A DNA stretch of 64,000 nt from Balanoglossus misakiensis. Taxonomy: Eukaryota > Hemichordata. Positions 49,869 through 61,900 of the stretch are shown one piece after another. Position numbers and translations under genes: made by a program. The stretch's first letter is position 1; each line of letters starts with the position of its first letter. The DNA lies in the NCBI GenBank assembly GCA_040954595.2, contig CM082581.2:7130001-7194000 (forward strand), in the 5' to 3' direction. The notes beneath the pieces are model-generated. The model had not been told where the DNA came from. It did no database searches and saw only the letters and a program-made list of their open reading frames with translations.

Positions 49869-50777
49869 ATGTCGAACTTCTGGACCCGGGAGATACACTC
49901 GGACAACGAGAAGCTGCCGACCATCGACGAGAATCCGTCCTTCAGCATTCGCGGCCACCGCGCCAAGAGTTTGCCGGTGATGCACACCCAGCACGGAGCG
50001 ATAGTCAGGCACGGCAAGACGCCCAGGCATTCGTGGACCGAGGGCACCTTCACCACGCACGTGAAGCCGGTGGACAGCGACAGACTGAACGGCTTGAGCG
50101 GCAAAAGGACAGAGCTGCGACCCTCCACCTCCTGGGACAAAAATGGCCGCCGACGCGTGCACTTTACCCCGGCGCCCAAGAGCGAGGAGGTGTCGAAGGG
50201 AATCCAGCGGTACAACGCAGCTCACAATCCGTCGGCGGCTCAGAAGAACACCACGGTGACCGACGAACTCTGCGCGGACGACAGCGACGACAACAACAAC
50301 AACGGGAGGACGCCGATCATCAAGGTGACCGTGAGCCACCGGAATTCCAAGTCGGCGGGCGACGCCGGCAAAACGGACCTTGAATCGGCCGCCAGGGTGA
50401 ACGCGGCCACCGAAGGTTGGTGCCAGAGATATTTGGGTCAGCAGAGGTTCCGCAAGCCTCCGCCGCCAACAACTGCAACGCCAAACAAACCAGTCAATAA
50501 ATCGCCTACTACGCAAACACAAAACAAGGAGGCTCAAATCAAACCAAACACACAACAAACGAGTGAAAACCAAACCAAAGTCGCCGTAAACCAAACGCCG
50601 ACAACAATAGAAGTGCTGGACAGCCACCCGCAATGGAAGATGCCAACGTCGCACATCAATTTCTGCGATCACAAGAAGACGGAGAGAATAATGCGGTGGT
50701 TGGACGAGGTGAACGAACAGACGAAAGTGTCCGACAAGCTCAGCGGCCTGTGGACGTCGGCAGACGAGGAGAGATGA
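49869..50777 (+). CDS. Gene E: uncharacterised protein with RVxF and C-terminal W-L motifs
   Basis: A 302-residue protein in one frame, family not recognised. I chose the ATG at 49869 because its context (CCGCCACCATGT) is an almost ideal Kozak; an in-frame ATG at 49710 would add 53 residues. Features: RRRVHFTPAP at 94-103 containing R-V-x-F, the protein phosphatase 1 docking pattern and in a position comparable to the motifs of A and C; an Asp/Asn run at about 137-145; and a Lys/Pro/Thr/Gln/Asn-rich low-complexity segment at about 197-245 whose codons are A-rich, unlike the GC-rich flanks. The conserved end is I274-x-x-W277-L278-x-x-V281, followed by a 21-residue tail with an extra Trp (GLW). 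The closest motif match is gene D. The low-complexity block may be a recent expansion. No catalytic domain is seen. Confidence 0.82.
   Translation: MSNFWTREIHSDNEKLPTIDENPSFSIRGHRAKSLPVMHTQHGAIVRHGKTPRHSWTEGTFTTHVKPVDSDRLNGLSGKRTELRPSTSWDKNGRRRVHFTPAPKSEEVSKGIQRYNAAHNPSAAQKNTTVTDELCADDSDDNNNNGRTPIIKVTVSHRNSKSAGDAGKTDLESAARVNAATEGWCQRYLGQQRFRKPPPPTTATPNKPVNKSPTTQTQNKEAQIKPNTQQTSENQTKVAVNQTPTTIEVLDSHPQWKMPTSHINFCDHKKTERIMRWLDEVNEQTKVSDKLSGLWTSADEER
50154..50165 (+). other. RVxF motif of gene E
   Basis: Encodes RVHF (residues 96-99), an exact RVxF. In other proteins this sequence binds the hydrophobic groove of PP1. Function here is inferred. Confidence 0.4.
50688..50711 (+). other. W-L helix motif of gene E
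   Basis: Encodes IMRWLDEV (residues 274-281). Confidence 0.65.
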
Positions 50778-51259
50778 TACAGCCCGCTGAGAACAGCCTT
50801 GCAACAAGGAGCCTTGAGCAGGGATTTGTCGAACTCTTGTTGGGCTGGTTTATGACATACAACTGGCATTTCGGGATGCCTCTGACAACTTTTGGAACCA
50901 GAATCAACCCAAGCATCCCGACTGTGTGAATTTCAACCCAAAATATCAAAATGTTGAAAATATCTCGCTTCCGACAACTGACAAAAGTGCACATCGCATT
51001 TATCTTCCAGAATGTGCGCATTTAAAGAGACTGCGTCAGCTCCGATGAGGCTCGGTATTACCGCTAAGTGCTTGAGAAGACCTTTAATCTTTTATTCGGG
51101 TTTCGTGTGTACGCCAAAATAGCAGCTATGGTCGCCATGTCATCTCTTCGTTTGGGGTGAAAATATCACTGTTGTCAATCTATAGCCACCATGATGAATG
51201 ACCCTCAAACTTTACCGATCGATGATGCAAGTTTTCGAGTCGAAGTACCCCCAATCAAT

Positions 51260-51265
51260 AATAAA
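51260..51265 (+). terminator. Polyadenylation signal AATAAA of gene E
   Basis: First AATAAA after the E stop, implying a 3' UTR of about 490-510 bases. Confidence 0.5.
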
Positions 51266-51331
51266 TAGACCGCACATCTCCCGTTAAAAGTGTTAATGGC
51301 TATTGTTTGATTTTACGGATTCAAACAAAAA

Positions 51332-51345
51332 GTTGCCATAGCAAT
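51332..51345. promoter_or_regulatory. X-box-like RFX site
   Basis: GTTGCCATAGCAAT, last base off the consensus, just past the predicted 3' end of gene E. Confidence 0.35.
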
Positions 51346-52425
51346 ACGTGTAAGGGTCTTTTAAATGACATAATTAGCCGTCCAGCGTTTACTTCGTCCA
51401 CTGTGACCAGGACTGCGCTGCTTCCGTCCACCTGACCCGGGGTCGTATTTTGTTGACTTCATGTTTGAGGGTTTGTTGTACACGACGTCCGTCCAACATG
51501 TTACAACAACGCTCTCCCGGAGTCTAAAGATTAAGTTGCCGTTTATCGATCGAGTTTTTTTTCTCCTCTTGCAAACATGGCGCCCACAGCGCACCGCGAT
51601 GTAAGCATTCTTTACCTACGACCTGTTGAGTTGCGGGTGCCAGGCTTCCATCCTAATACGACCAGGAGTCGTTATAGCAAATGGTCGACACCCATGTTTA
51701 TAGCACACAGCATGTAATAAAGTGTAATTCGCCGGAAGATGTATTGTCCCGTGAAATGTACACAAATACCATTGAAATCGACAATACGTCGTAAAAAAAT
51801 CCGATCGATCAAATTAATACCTCTGACTTGCTTGGTTTTAAGCGTGCTATCACATCGTGATGTATTTATACCACAGTACTTCAAAGTCAACAGTTATTAT
51901 TATATATATGTACAAATGTAAATAAAATGTTTTATTACAGTATTGTTAGATGTGTACTTTTTGCCTTAGATAAATGTTTGCGGGTGGGGGTTTGCTCCGA
52001 CGATTGTCTAGTATGTGTTACGAAAAATGTTCTAAAAACTGGCCGTGTGAAAAACACCATATTTCAACTTTTGTAAAAGAGCTTCCTTTTCAGCAAGTTA
52101 TTGATTTAGAAGTGTCATAAAAATCTAAACGATAAATTTAATCGACCTTTGAGTTGCGTTTAAGCCGCAAAGCTGATCAATTTTAACTGGCGATGTAAGT
52201 AGATCGCTCGAAAAATCGTTCGTTCGCGGTGTCACGATTTTTACATACGCTAAGCATAGACAGTAGAGGGGGGAAGTTTAGTTAGATTTATTTTTCCCGC
52301 AAAGGAACGGTGATTTTCTGTCTGTTTGTCGTATATTATTTTGTAACTGCGAAAACCCAGACTGAAATCCTAGCGAGTGAAATGGAGACAAAAATCACAA
52401 TGCAACCGCAACGGCTTCATATCCG

Positions 52426-52439
52426 GTAACCATGGAAAC
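52426..52439. promoter_or_regulatory. X-box RFX site
   Basis: GTAACCATGGAAAC, full degenerate match. Confidence 0.45.
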
Positions 52440-53293
52440 CTTATACGGTGATCGATTTTAGAGGCCTACAGTGTGTTGCATGCACGTGACCGATTGGCGT
52501 TATCGTGTTTTTGTCCTGAATACCATGAAATGCATATGTTAAATATAATAGACGTATTTTTTATTGAAAAAAAAGACTTCGTCACAAAATAGCCGCCTGA
52601 TTTGATATTCAGTGCGAGAGAAAGGCAGTGAAAACAACTGAAGTAAAAAAAGACGAAACATTTAAATGCACTAAGATTTACCATTTCCTCACACAACCTC
52701 AACAATTCAAACATTGAAATCACGCTATTTCAATAAGAGGGCCCTTTTATGATACAGTAGACATTATTAGCGCCCGTGTTGAGACAGCAAACATGTTCTG
52801 AGCGTGCGCGTTCATGTCGACTGCCTTTCGGCAGCGGCGTTTCTAAGGCAACAGCTGAGAGGTTCTATCGATCTCGGTGCCCGCCCTGCCCCAGAAAACG
52901 CAATCAGAGAGCGACTGCCATCGACCTTGACATTTACCCAACGAAATATCACTATTTGTTTATGCATAGTAACTACTGCGAGGCTATTAATAATTTCGCC
53001 CTTTGTCCCCATTTTAACACACCCAGTAATATAAACGTTACGTCGCAGAAATAGTTCTTTTCAACCGATTGGTTTATAGCAGACCGTCGTGACAAAGATG
53101 AATTCTCCTGTACCTGTGCACAGTTGGTGTGACTGTGACTTGTGTTAGCAATTATGAAGTGAAGGTACTGTGATTGCATGTACGCACATTGCAATCTCCT
53201 CGCACTTATCTACACATGTCCTTGTATGGTTAAAAGGCTTGTCTAAGACTTGAGCCATGACGCGGTTAAAATCAGTGATTCGCTAGATCTCCA

Positions 53294-53307
53294 CTTTCCA
53301 TGGTAAC
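53294..53307. promoter_or_regulatory. X-box-like RFX site
   Basis: CTTTCCATGGTAAC, one mismatch, about 870 bases from the site at 52426. Confidence 0.35.
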
Positions 53308-53360
53308 CGAGGCTAAATTGTCATATGTGTCAGTGGTCAGTGCACATAGATATACATGTA

Positions 53361-53390
53361 CACACACACACACACACATACATACATACT
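53361..53390 (+). repeat. CA/TACA microsatellite
   Basis: About nine CA units followed by three TACA units. Confidence 0.9.
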
Positions 53391-54352
53391 GATTTGATAC
53401 AATTTTAACAGCAATTTAATGAAGCGACAAAGCGAGAGAAGGTTTCCTATGATTACAATAAGTAGCCATGCGAACAGTGTAATGATCATAATTACGCAGT
53501 ATTTTTTAACTCTTTTGGGCCCATATTATGGGGTTATATGTAAAAGGATTGTGTTAATGTGAAGTCTCCAGGCGGCATATAGAGCCTAATTATTGATGAC
53601 TTCTTGGTAGAGGCGGTTTTAAGTGAACGGATGGCTGGTTTGAGAAGCCACAGCACCAGTCTATACGTGATTACTGGTGAGGCAGCGATTTCCGTTTTGA
53701 ATGATGATAGTTGCCATTTTCAACATGCAATTATTTCCATCTTCACCGTTGGAAGATAAATTGACCAATTAATCGCGAGAATCGTGCACGAAAATGAGTT
53801 TAGACGCTTCTGTCTAGGGGCTCGAAGATGAGTTTCTGTCAAAAGTGGATCAAACAGGAAGCGATTTGAGGATAATTAGACTCCAACATCACGAAAATGA
53901 GTTTTATGGTTGTATCGAGCGTGTACACATCCCACAGAATCAGAGCATTTCAAAATTTCAATGGCGACCTGATATTCAACGTCAGTTGGTGGTAGGGTCG
54001 TTCGGTTGCAGGGGCGGGAAACCCGAGCGGCGGTAACAATGACCCGTCTCTTCTTATGCCGGTTATCATATCAACATGTGAAAATGCGAGATTGCTCTGC
54101 CATATTACAGCGGAAAGAGATACCGTGCCCGGCGCTGTAGTCCATCTGAATGCATGCGTTATTTTAATCTAATCTCCACATATCCAGTGAGGGCTTATGT
54201 AGAGCGCCATTATGATCCTTGAAAACAGTCAGAGTAGTTCGTTGTCGGTTTGCGAAGATAATTTCTCCATTTCGTTATTGCTTCCATCATCGCGATGCCC
54301 CCCAATCTAAATTCGGAAGAATATGTACGAACAGTACAGACAGTGGTGATGA

Positions 54353-54366
54353 TCAACAGGGGGCGC
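54353..54366. promoter_or_regulatory. CTCF-like sequence
   Basis: TCAACAGGGGGCGC keeps the CAGGGGGCGC core and fits 12 of 14 positions of CCASYAGRKGGCGC. Confidence 0.28.
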
Positions 54367-55335
54367 TCTTCTTATCAACTGGGATTCGCACGCAAAGAAA
54401 TATATAAATCAAAGCATAGACAGTACTGTCTATGATCAAAGTGACTAAAGATTTCAAATGTCATCGCATTCTGGATTATCGGCTATGACAACAGCTGTGG
54501 GGGCTTGCTAATCGACTCGAGATATTTTCGATGAGATAACCCTGAAATAATAGGACATTAGTTTATCTTATCGCCCAGACACCTACGGAAACAAGATTGC
54601 ATCACGACTCGTCTTCGTTAGTTAATAAATGCGGCATAGTACAGTTGTCAGCGACGGCAGTGCCTGGTTCAAGAAGGCATCGCAACAAATCTATAAAAAG
54701 ATTCGTTCAGATACCGGACTATTGTGTGTACGATAATACGGAGCGAAATCATGAGGGCAAAGCCTTTGTCTTACCGAAACAAATGCATTGTACAATGAAC
54801 CAAGCATACACGATCGATTACTTTGACTACCGACTTAAAAAATGTTCTCTGGCATAAGGGAACGGCTTAATTCTCTTCCTACCTACATGTACGTATGTAC
54901 ATACATAAACCTTTATCTGCAAAATCAATTTTCGACTAAAAGATGAGTGGCAACGCTCAAATACTCCCTATAATTTTGCGCGCATACGTTGTTTATCTGA
55001 TGTTTATATTCTCTGTTGTTTTGGAATTGAACAAGATATGGCTAGCTTACCGATATTTGATAGTGTTTGTTGGAGTCACTGTGTACCCTGAAGTCAACTG
55101 AGATGGTGGTGGTGGCCACATCGGAGATGTTGGAACCGGTGACCATAAACAAAACCTGAATGTGAGCGAGCACGAACGCACACCTGCCTGACTATGCACA
55201 GGCAGCGGCGCGGATGTCTATATGCTAGCGTTATTAGGCGTATGTCAAAGCCGAAAGTGTGTATAGGCATCAAGCAATAATCAGAGCTGATTGGAGATGC
55301 TAAAAATGACACGAGATTCAGATTCAGAAAAAGAA

Positions 55336-55343
55336 TGACGTCA
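55336..55343. promoter_or_regulatory. CRE palindrome
   Basis: Exact TGACGTCA. It is followed six bases on by an ATTGG (inverted CCAAT). Confidence 0.35.
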
Positions 55344-55739
55344 CTATTGGAAAATAAATCTGGCCTTACCATTACAGACACTTCACGTTGAATTCGCCAT
55401 AGGATCATCGTCAGATGCAAAGTTCAGTGGATTTGTCTTTCAAGTATTTAAGTTGGTGTATTTCAAGTTCCCTGTTCGCGTCCTTAAAGTCAATGTCGCC
55501 GAGGGCGCACTGGTCAGTTTCATGACCAACTGTTCCCAATTTGGAACACATTAAAAAAGAAGCTTGTTATTAAAACCCCCATTCGCTTTGTTGGGAATTG
55601 AATTCTGATTTCTCGAGGGAGGAGAGATTAATAAGCGTGATACGCGTGTAGTAATTCGATTTTCTCACCAGAGCCAATGCGCTTGTCATTTAAAATTTAA
55701 GATGAGTTACACAGTGGAGAGTCTTGTCACGTACAATTT

Positions 55740-55854
55740 GAGAGAGAGAGAGAGAGAGAGGGGGGAGAGACATGACAGAGGGAGACAGAGACGGATAGAG
55801 ACGCAGCGTCAGCGAGACACATAGTCAGACACTATCAGGGAGACAGACACAGGC
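55740..55854 (+). repeat. GA microsatellite and CAGA-rich tract
   Basis: About ten GA units then degenerate GACAGA sequence. Confidence 0.85.
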
Positions 55855-57617
55855 AAAATGACGTGTAGAACTACTGTTTGCTGTTCCAAGTCCGCCTTAC
55901 TTCCGTGGGGTTAGCACGTTGGCAGATTTTATTTGAACGCTTCGAACTTTGGTTTTGGCCGCAGGGAAGTAGAAATCGCGCAGTGTGTCATGTTGACGTT
56001 AAATATAAAGGCACGAGTTGGGTGACATTTCTTCACGCAGTCTGTGACCACGTCATAATCCTTTTGTATGGCCATTTTCAGATATGTCTACGGGGTGATG
56101 TCGTCGAAATGAAGGAACTTTTTGATGCGCATTCCGCCGCAAATTAGTACATGGACGGTTACCAAGGACACAGATAGGAAATAGACATTTTGGCTCTGCT
56201 GGTGATAATGTTAAAACTCGCACTGCGATAACAGGGCTTAGGATTCGTTAAGTGACATGAAGCATAGATTTACATGTACACGTCTGAAAACACAAGAATT
56301 CTGAACGTCGGCTGAAAACTGTGCGCTCTCAATATTACATTGCCACAGCGAACATGCCTTTTGTATACATGCATGCAACCGCCGCGGCGCCCGACAAACG
56401 CTTCGATAAAAAAGTCATGAAATGAGTTGTTTAATCGTCTATTAAGTCAAATTGAAAACCCAGCGACACCCATTGACGTTAACTTCACATGTTGGGGCAG
56501 GCAAAGTGCACTATGTTAATACCCGGCTAGTGGCGAATTGAGAGAATTAAACACATGGACACTATAGACATTAAAAGTTGCTAGTTTCTATCTGAACAAT
56601 GCCCAATCACTTTCCTGGCACGAGTTCAACTTCGGGTAGACGCCGCCAAACGAGACCCCACGGTCCGAATACAAAAAGCAAGCTATCGCCGATCGGCAGG
56701 CCGCCAACGTCTGTTGTATTCCGAGCATAATTGCCCAGATTGGCGGAGTGAATGATTCGGCAAGTACGCGTTGGACAGGTGTACGGGACAGAGTCCCTTT
56801 TCGAGGAAGGGAAATCCTTACCTTCCGAGGGGCTGTCCGGTGTTATGCAGCCGCCAACTTCGGATGGAGTTCTGTGTCTCGGGGAGCACTCACGCAGTTC
56901 CAATACATGTATCTTACTCGCCGCTCACAACAAAACCTTGAAGTCCTCGGCGCCCATGGCTCCGCGGGCCTGCTCTAGACAATACGCAACGTGCTGAATA
57001 ACTTACGAGTTCTTCGCCTTGAGGCGATCGATCAAAATAAAATAAAAAGCGCACACCCTCTTCATGGTAAACGAAAGTCAAAGAAACGCGTACAATCGAT
57101 AAAGGACTCCCTAAAACTGAGAGGATGTCGAATTGGATAATACTGACAATGTCGCTTTCCCGTATGCAAAACCACACAATGTAGTTTTCTTGTTGCTCCA
57201 TTTCTGTTTATTCAGCATATCTTGCGCTCAGGGGGTCCATGAATTCCTAAGTATGTTCGTTTAATTTCAGTCCTGTGATTCAATATTCCCTGAACATAAA
57301 AGAAGAAAATTGCCTGCATGTGATCAGCTCGATCGCATCACAAAACAAATTGTTGCACATTTTCAGCAGGAGATGCTAACAGTTGCACCAATATTAAAAT
57401 AATTTCATTCCGTCATGTCATGTCCGATAAATGGTGGCCATATAAGGCCGGCCATATTGGATCGTACCACAAAAAGGGTGATACACAATATGTGTGACAC
57501 AGTGTCCTGTATTTTTTGCTTTAATTTGCAAGGAGTTTGAATGAATTCCGAGAAAGGACACTTGTTGTAAGAACGGACGTGAAGGGCACTACAAATATGC
57601 TTAATCACAACTTACAG

Positions 57618-57625
57618 TGACGTCA
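57618..57625. promoter_or_regulatory. CRE palindrome
   Basis: Exact TGACGTCA, 11 bases from a TACATGTA palindrome. Confidence 0.35.
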
Positions 57626-58602
57626 CGGTACATTGTACATGTATATTAAAGCGCTGTTCGGTCACAATTGTGTTTTTCGTTCGTCCTTATAACGTCAAGG
57701 GATTTATTAACTTGATTTTCTCACTGATTTGAAAATCAAGTGACATTGCCAAAGCGGTTTTTTTTCAGTTTCATCTACCTGACGCGAAAATTGTTCATTT
57801 CCAACACTGAACAACAGGGTAGTACGTGATCGAAATCTAGATTTCAAATTTTCAATTACTGTCGACCCATTATCTCCTCGAATCCCCCTTTCTCATTAAA
57901 TTGGAGTGCTGGTATTTCTGCAGCTGGGGGTCGTCATACAAAATTAGGTGATTTTTTAGTTCAGGAGTTGTGAGACGCTGAAATATTCAGATCCTGTTTA
58001 AAACACATCTACCTGCAATTTTGTATTATTAACTGTCGCGGTTCGATTTCAGTGTGTAGCGTAATTGCACCTGTATAAAGATCACCCACGTCGCCCGGAA
58101 GTTTAAAAAGGTGCGCGCGCGTGTGTATACCGTATCGTTGGAGCCAAAAGTACTGTAAATTTGTAGTTAATTCGGTACATTTATTGACAAGAGCTCGGGG
58201 TTTGATTCGCATATGCTTGATTGGGTGTGGCACAATGAGAGGGAATTGAGCGCCACCGATGCTTAATTTTACAGGCGGCAAATTTCCTTCTCGGCGGACG
58301 GGATTTTATTAGCCTGGTTAGTATTCCGTTGATGGAGCGAGCTCTTATGTCAATCACTCTCCTGGCTTCGAAGTTCCTTCGCCAGCGTCGAGCACGCGCG
58401 CTAGCACCACTTAGTCGAGGGAAGCGACCATTCACAGATGCAGGGGCACTCTCATTATTTGAGCCACTCAGGTTTGGCTGAGGTTCTGTTTAGCGCTTGA
58501 CAGGCGCGTTATATACCTGTTGCAGCGCACCGACTCAAACGCGACACACGTCCATCTCAAGTCACCACTTATTTCTCGTCTCTCTCACTCTCTCTCGTGC
58601 AG

Positions 58603-58760
58603 GCGCCTGTACGCTGAAATGACTCCACCAGGTTGGACCTTGGCGTGAATGAAATACACCCGAAATCATGGCGGGTCGAATTTCGCGAAGAGAAGCCCCA
58701 CGATGTCATGGTCAACGCATTGTTAGAGAACGCGAGAAATCGCCGCTTTTATGATTGTGG
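58603..58760 (+). other. Candidate exon with strong splice sites
   Basis: A CT-rich acceptor (CTCTCTCGTGCAG) ends at 58602 and a consensus donor GTG/GTAAGT follows at about 58760. The frame running into the donor has a stop at 58615-58617 but is open after it, with an ATG at about 58708 followed by about 17 codons. It could be a first coding exon after a 5' UTR intron, or a non-coding exon. No homology recognised. Confidence 0.25.
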
Positions 58761-58981
58761 TAAGTCCAGAACCGTTTTAAAAACTGTCAACTGTGTATAT
58801 ACGCCGGCAGTTCATAATTAAACAGCGGATGAATTTTGTGTGTGATTAATCGATCTTTACAAAATTTAAAACTGAAATGAGGCGAGCGTGGAGTGTGAAT
58901 TAGACAATCATAAACAAAACCTGCTCAGCGCATTTCAAGTGAAATCCGCAAAAAAGGGATATCTGTCACTGGGGTATTTAT

Positions 58982-58995
58982 GTTGCTATAGAAAC
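58982..58995. promoter_or_regulatory. X-box RFX site
   Basis: GTTGCTATAGAAAC, full degenerate match. Confidence 0.45.
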
Positions 58996-61900
58996 TCAGC
59001 ATTGCCGTCTCAAATGCAGATAAGTCTAAGTCTAGCAGTTGTTTTATGGTGGTGTCAGATTTATCCATAATATCTCACATAATTGACTGCGATTCTCGTA
59101 AGAGGTAGATAAATTAATTTTGACAGACGAAATATGCCGCTTGATGGAAACGAGTATTGACATCGCACGGAACTGACTGCGCCGTATGATGTGAAAGATT
59201 TCCATTAAAATAGTTAATGATGGCATTCAAGTCGACAAGGACGCGAAGAGATGATGAGACGCGCACGCACATCTCCGTTGTCAGGCGATCGCCGTTCTCC
59301 TGACAACCCACCACAGCCGCGCAATTCTGATTTTCTGCACGTCCAGCGAAATCGTTTTGTTTTGTTTTCATGCGCGAATCATTACTGCGTAACGAGGTCG
59401 TCACGAGTCTTTCCATTTCTCCCCACCGCGGCATGCAGTGTCGCGTCGGTCGTTGCCATGCGACGTGGTCGCGCGCGACCTCTTGCGACTAGTGTGGGTG
59501 ATCTGTACAGTTCTAGATAAAAGCATGCCCGTTTGTCGTGTTGGTGTTGCGAGTAAACGAACAGCCTATTTTGTTTTGCCGTGGGTTGACCTTCTAGGTT
59601 ATGGTTCAAAGTGATTTCAACCAGGTATTGCCGGATATATCTTTGAAATTGGATAATTCAAGACAAACTGCGCCATTTTTGATAGTGGAAATCAGAGGCA
59701 GATATATTTATTCAGGATATAGATTTCAAATGGGGATTTAACCGATTCTGTTCAAACTGTTAATTGTCATTCACGTCCGATACAGAAGTCGATTAAGACC
59801 ATTGTCGGTTCAAAGTACACCTGCTTCGGCATCGCTGTAGAAACGCCCCGTGATTGGTCAGTGTCACTCAAAAGGACACGTGACCCGATCTCGCGCTTCA
59901 GCAATGACTGACAGCGATAGAAGCAGCAGAGGGCTGAACCGTCGAATTAGATTTATCCACAGATTTGTTCTCTCTTTTCGTGGCTTGAACTGCAACAACG
60001 TGCAACGGCTCAGCACGGAACTGGAGATCGCAATAATTTGTGTATTTCACAGTGACCTATTTTCTTAGAATAAGGAAATTAAATGAAACAAGCACTGAGA
60101 TTTTCCCCTAATGAATTGATAACCACCCAAGTGGAATTTTATATATTCGGTTGACAGGCGGCTCTAATCGATAAATACTTTCTAACTTTAACGTTGTAAC
60201 CGCGTACGGACAGAGAACATCGAATTATGGCTCATGTTCCATTCTCCGTTTATTTGTTGCCGTGTTGTACATTTTCTTAATTACTTTTAATATTATCGTT
60301 TATATTTCGAAATCTCACACGTCCAAAACATCGAGCTCTCCGTCAGATTATAAAGTCGTTTTTAAAACACTATAAATTGGCTAATATCAACAATTGCGCG
60401 GCTGTAACTGTTTTAAGTGTCGTATTTTCCCACGAACACACATCACGATTCCGGTCCGCCAGCTTTCAACAATCCCGCGGATCGAACGAACGAGGAAGGT
60501 GTGGTTGATACTTTGTTTATTGGCCCATTTCATTCGCAGGTGTGACACAATTCTGAATGGGGTTAGGTAAACCCGGCATAGCTACAGCTAAATATGACGT
60601 AATATCATCCCCCGAGGCTTGTCAGCGAGTGCGTGTCCACTCCACCCCCTGACTTGTCGACAGTGTGTATTAACGCAGTTGACCAATTGACCGTATTCTC
60701 GTGTGAAAAAACGTTGCAAGTTTGTCAACAGCCTGCACGGACGACTGGCTTAATGCCCGATACATGTATATCGCGCGCCAGTGTCCGACGGCGTGGACAT
60801 ATAAAACCAGTAGAAAGTGCAGACAACACCTTTAAAGCGGAATAAATCACGACATTCTTTTTGGCCGCGTGACTGTTCCAGATTCGGGACACGGATTTAG
60901 AAAGTGGACCACATTTAGCACTCAATACTTACTCTTCGCGTATATCAAAATTTTGTTATAAAAGAGAAATATAGGGCCAACGGTGATGACGCTGTTGTCT
61001 TGGTCTCTTGTGTCGACCTGACCAAGCAAATCACTTCAATTTAATATGTTTAGCTATGTGTAGATTATTTTGAAATTTATCTTTGCCCAAGTGTTTTCGG
61101 GTATGTCCAAATATTTGTTTGGGACACGGACACCGGACAGGGCCATAGAAGACGAAATTTTTGAAACTTCAAATGGGGGCTGATTTTGTCTTAAGAGCAC
61201 ACGCCGTGCGCCACTGAGAATCATTTACAGGGAATCATCAAGATCTGGAAGAGCGTTTTTCAGAAGTCGTTCAGACTGTCATGTGCACTTGAACCTTAGC
61301 TTGAATTTGAAGTATTTGACCCACGAGAGAAATATTGCATAATGAGATATCGCTAGGTGTCAAGTTGCCGATATGCCGGATTTGACGGTGTGAAAAATCG
61401 CCGCTTTACAGCATAGACAACAGGTAAATACTAGTAGGGCCTACAGTGCAACGTAACAATCCTCGCCCGCCCCCGAAACAATCAGAAACACAAGATTTTG
61501 TAATTAGAGGCCACGGTGTGGGTTTATTTCTTCGCCCGGGTTAAATCTAGTTCAGTACGATAGCTGTAGGTGAAATGCGCCGCACCGGTATTTAACCCAC
61601 GCCTTTGCGTGTTCAGTGTGTGCGACCTGCAACTCATATTGACAAAGATAAGTCGCAGCGAGCATTCGCCGAATTGTTCCAAATTTTGATGTATTACGTC
61701 GGACTCGCTTGAGCTGCGGGGAAGAAACGAAAACGACTCGTATAAACATGCGTAGACCTGTCTGTTTTGGTTCGAGATTTGTGTTTACAAGTTTCTCTAA
61801 AAATGCCGGGAGGTGGGGGGCTCGGACACGAATAAGTCCACGCTCTTTCCTCCTCGAAATTATTCACATGAAGACCAATTAATCGGTGCTTGCCACTTCC

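Noticed and set aside
49773-50807. A 344-residue open frame antisense to gene E
   Set aside because: It is composed of the reverse frame of GC-rich codons, is rich in Arg/Val/Leu/Gly as expected of antisense shadows, and shows no splice or Kozak support. Gene E on the other strand has a conserved motif.
56607-56903. A 98-codon minus-strand frame in a slightly GC-richer patch
   Set aside because: No recognisable motif, overlapping open frames on the plus strand, and no W-L ending. Not enough to call a gene.
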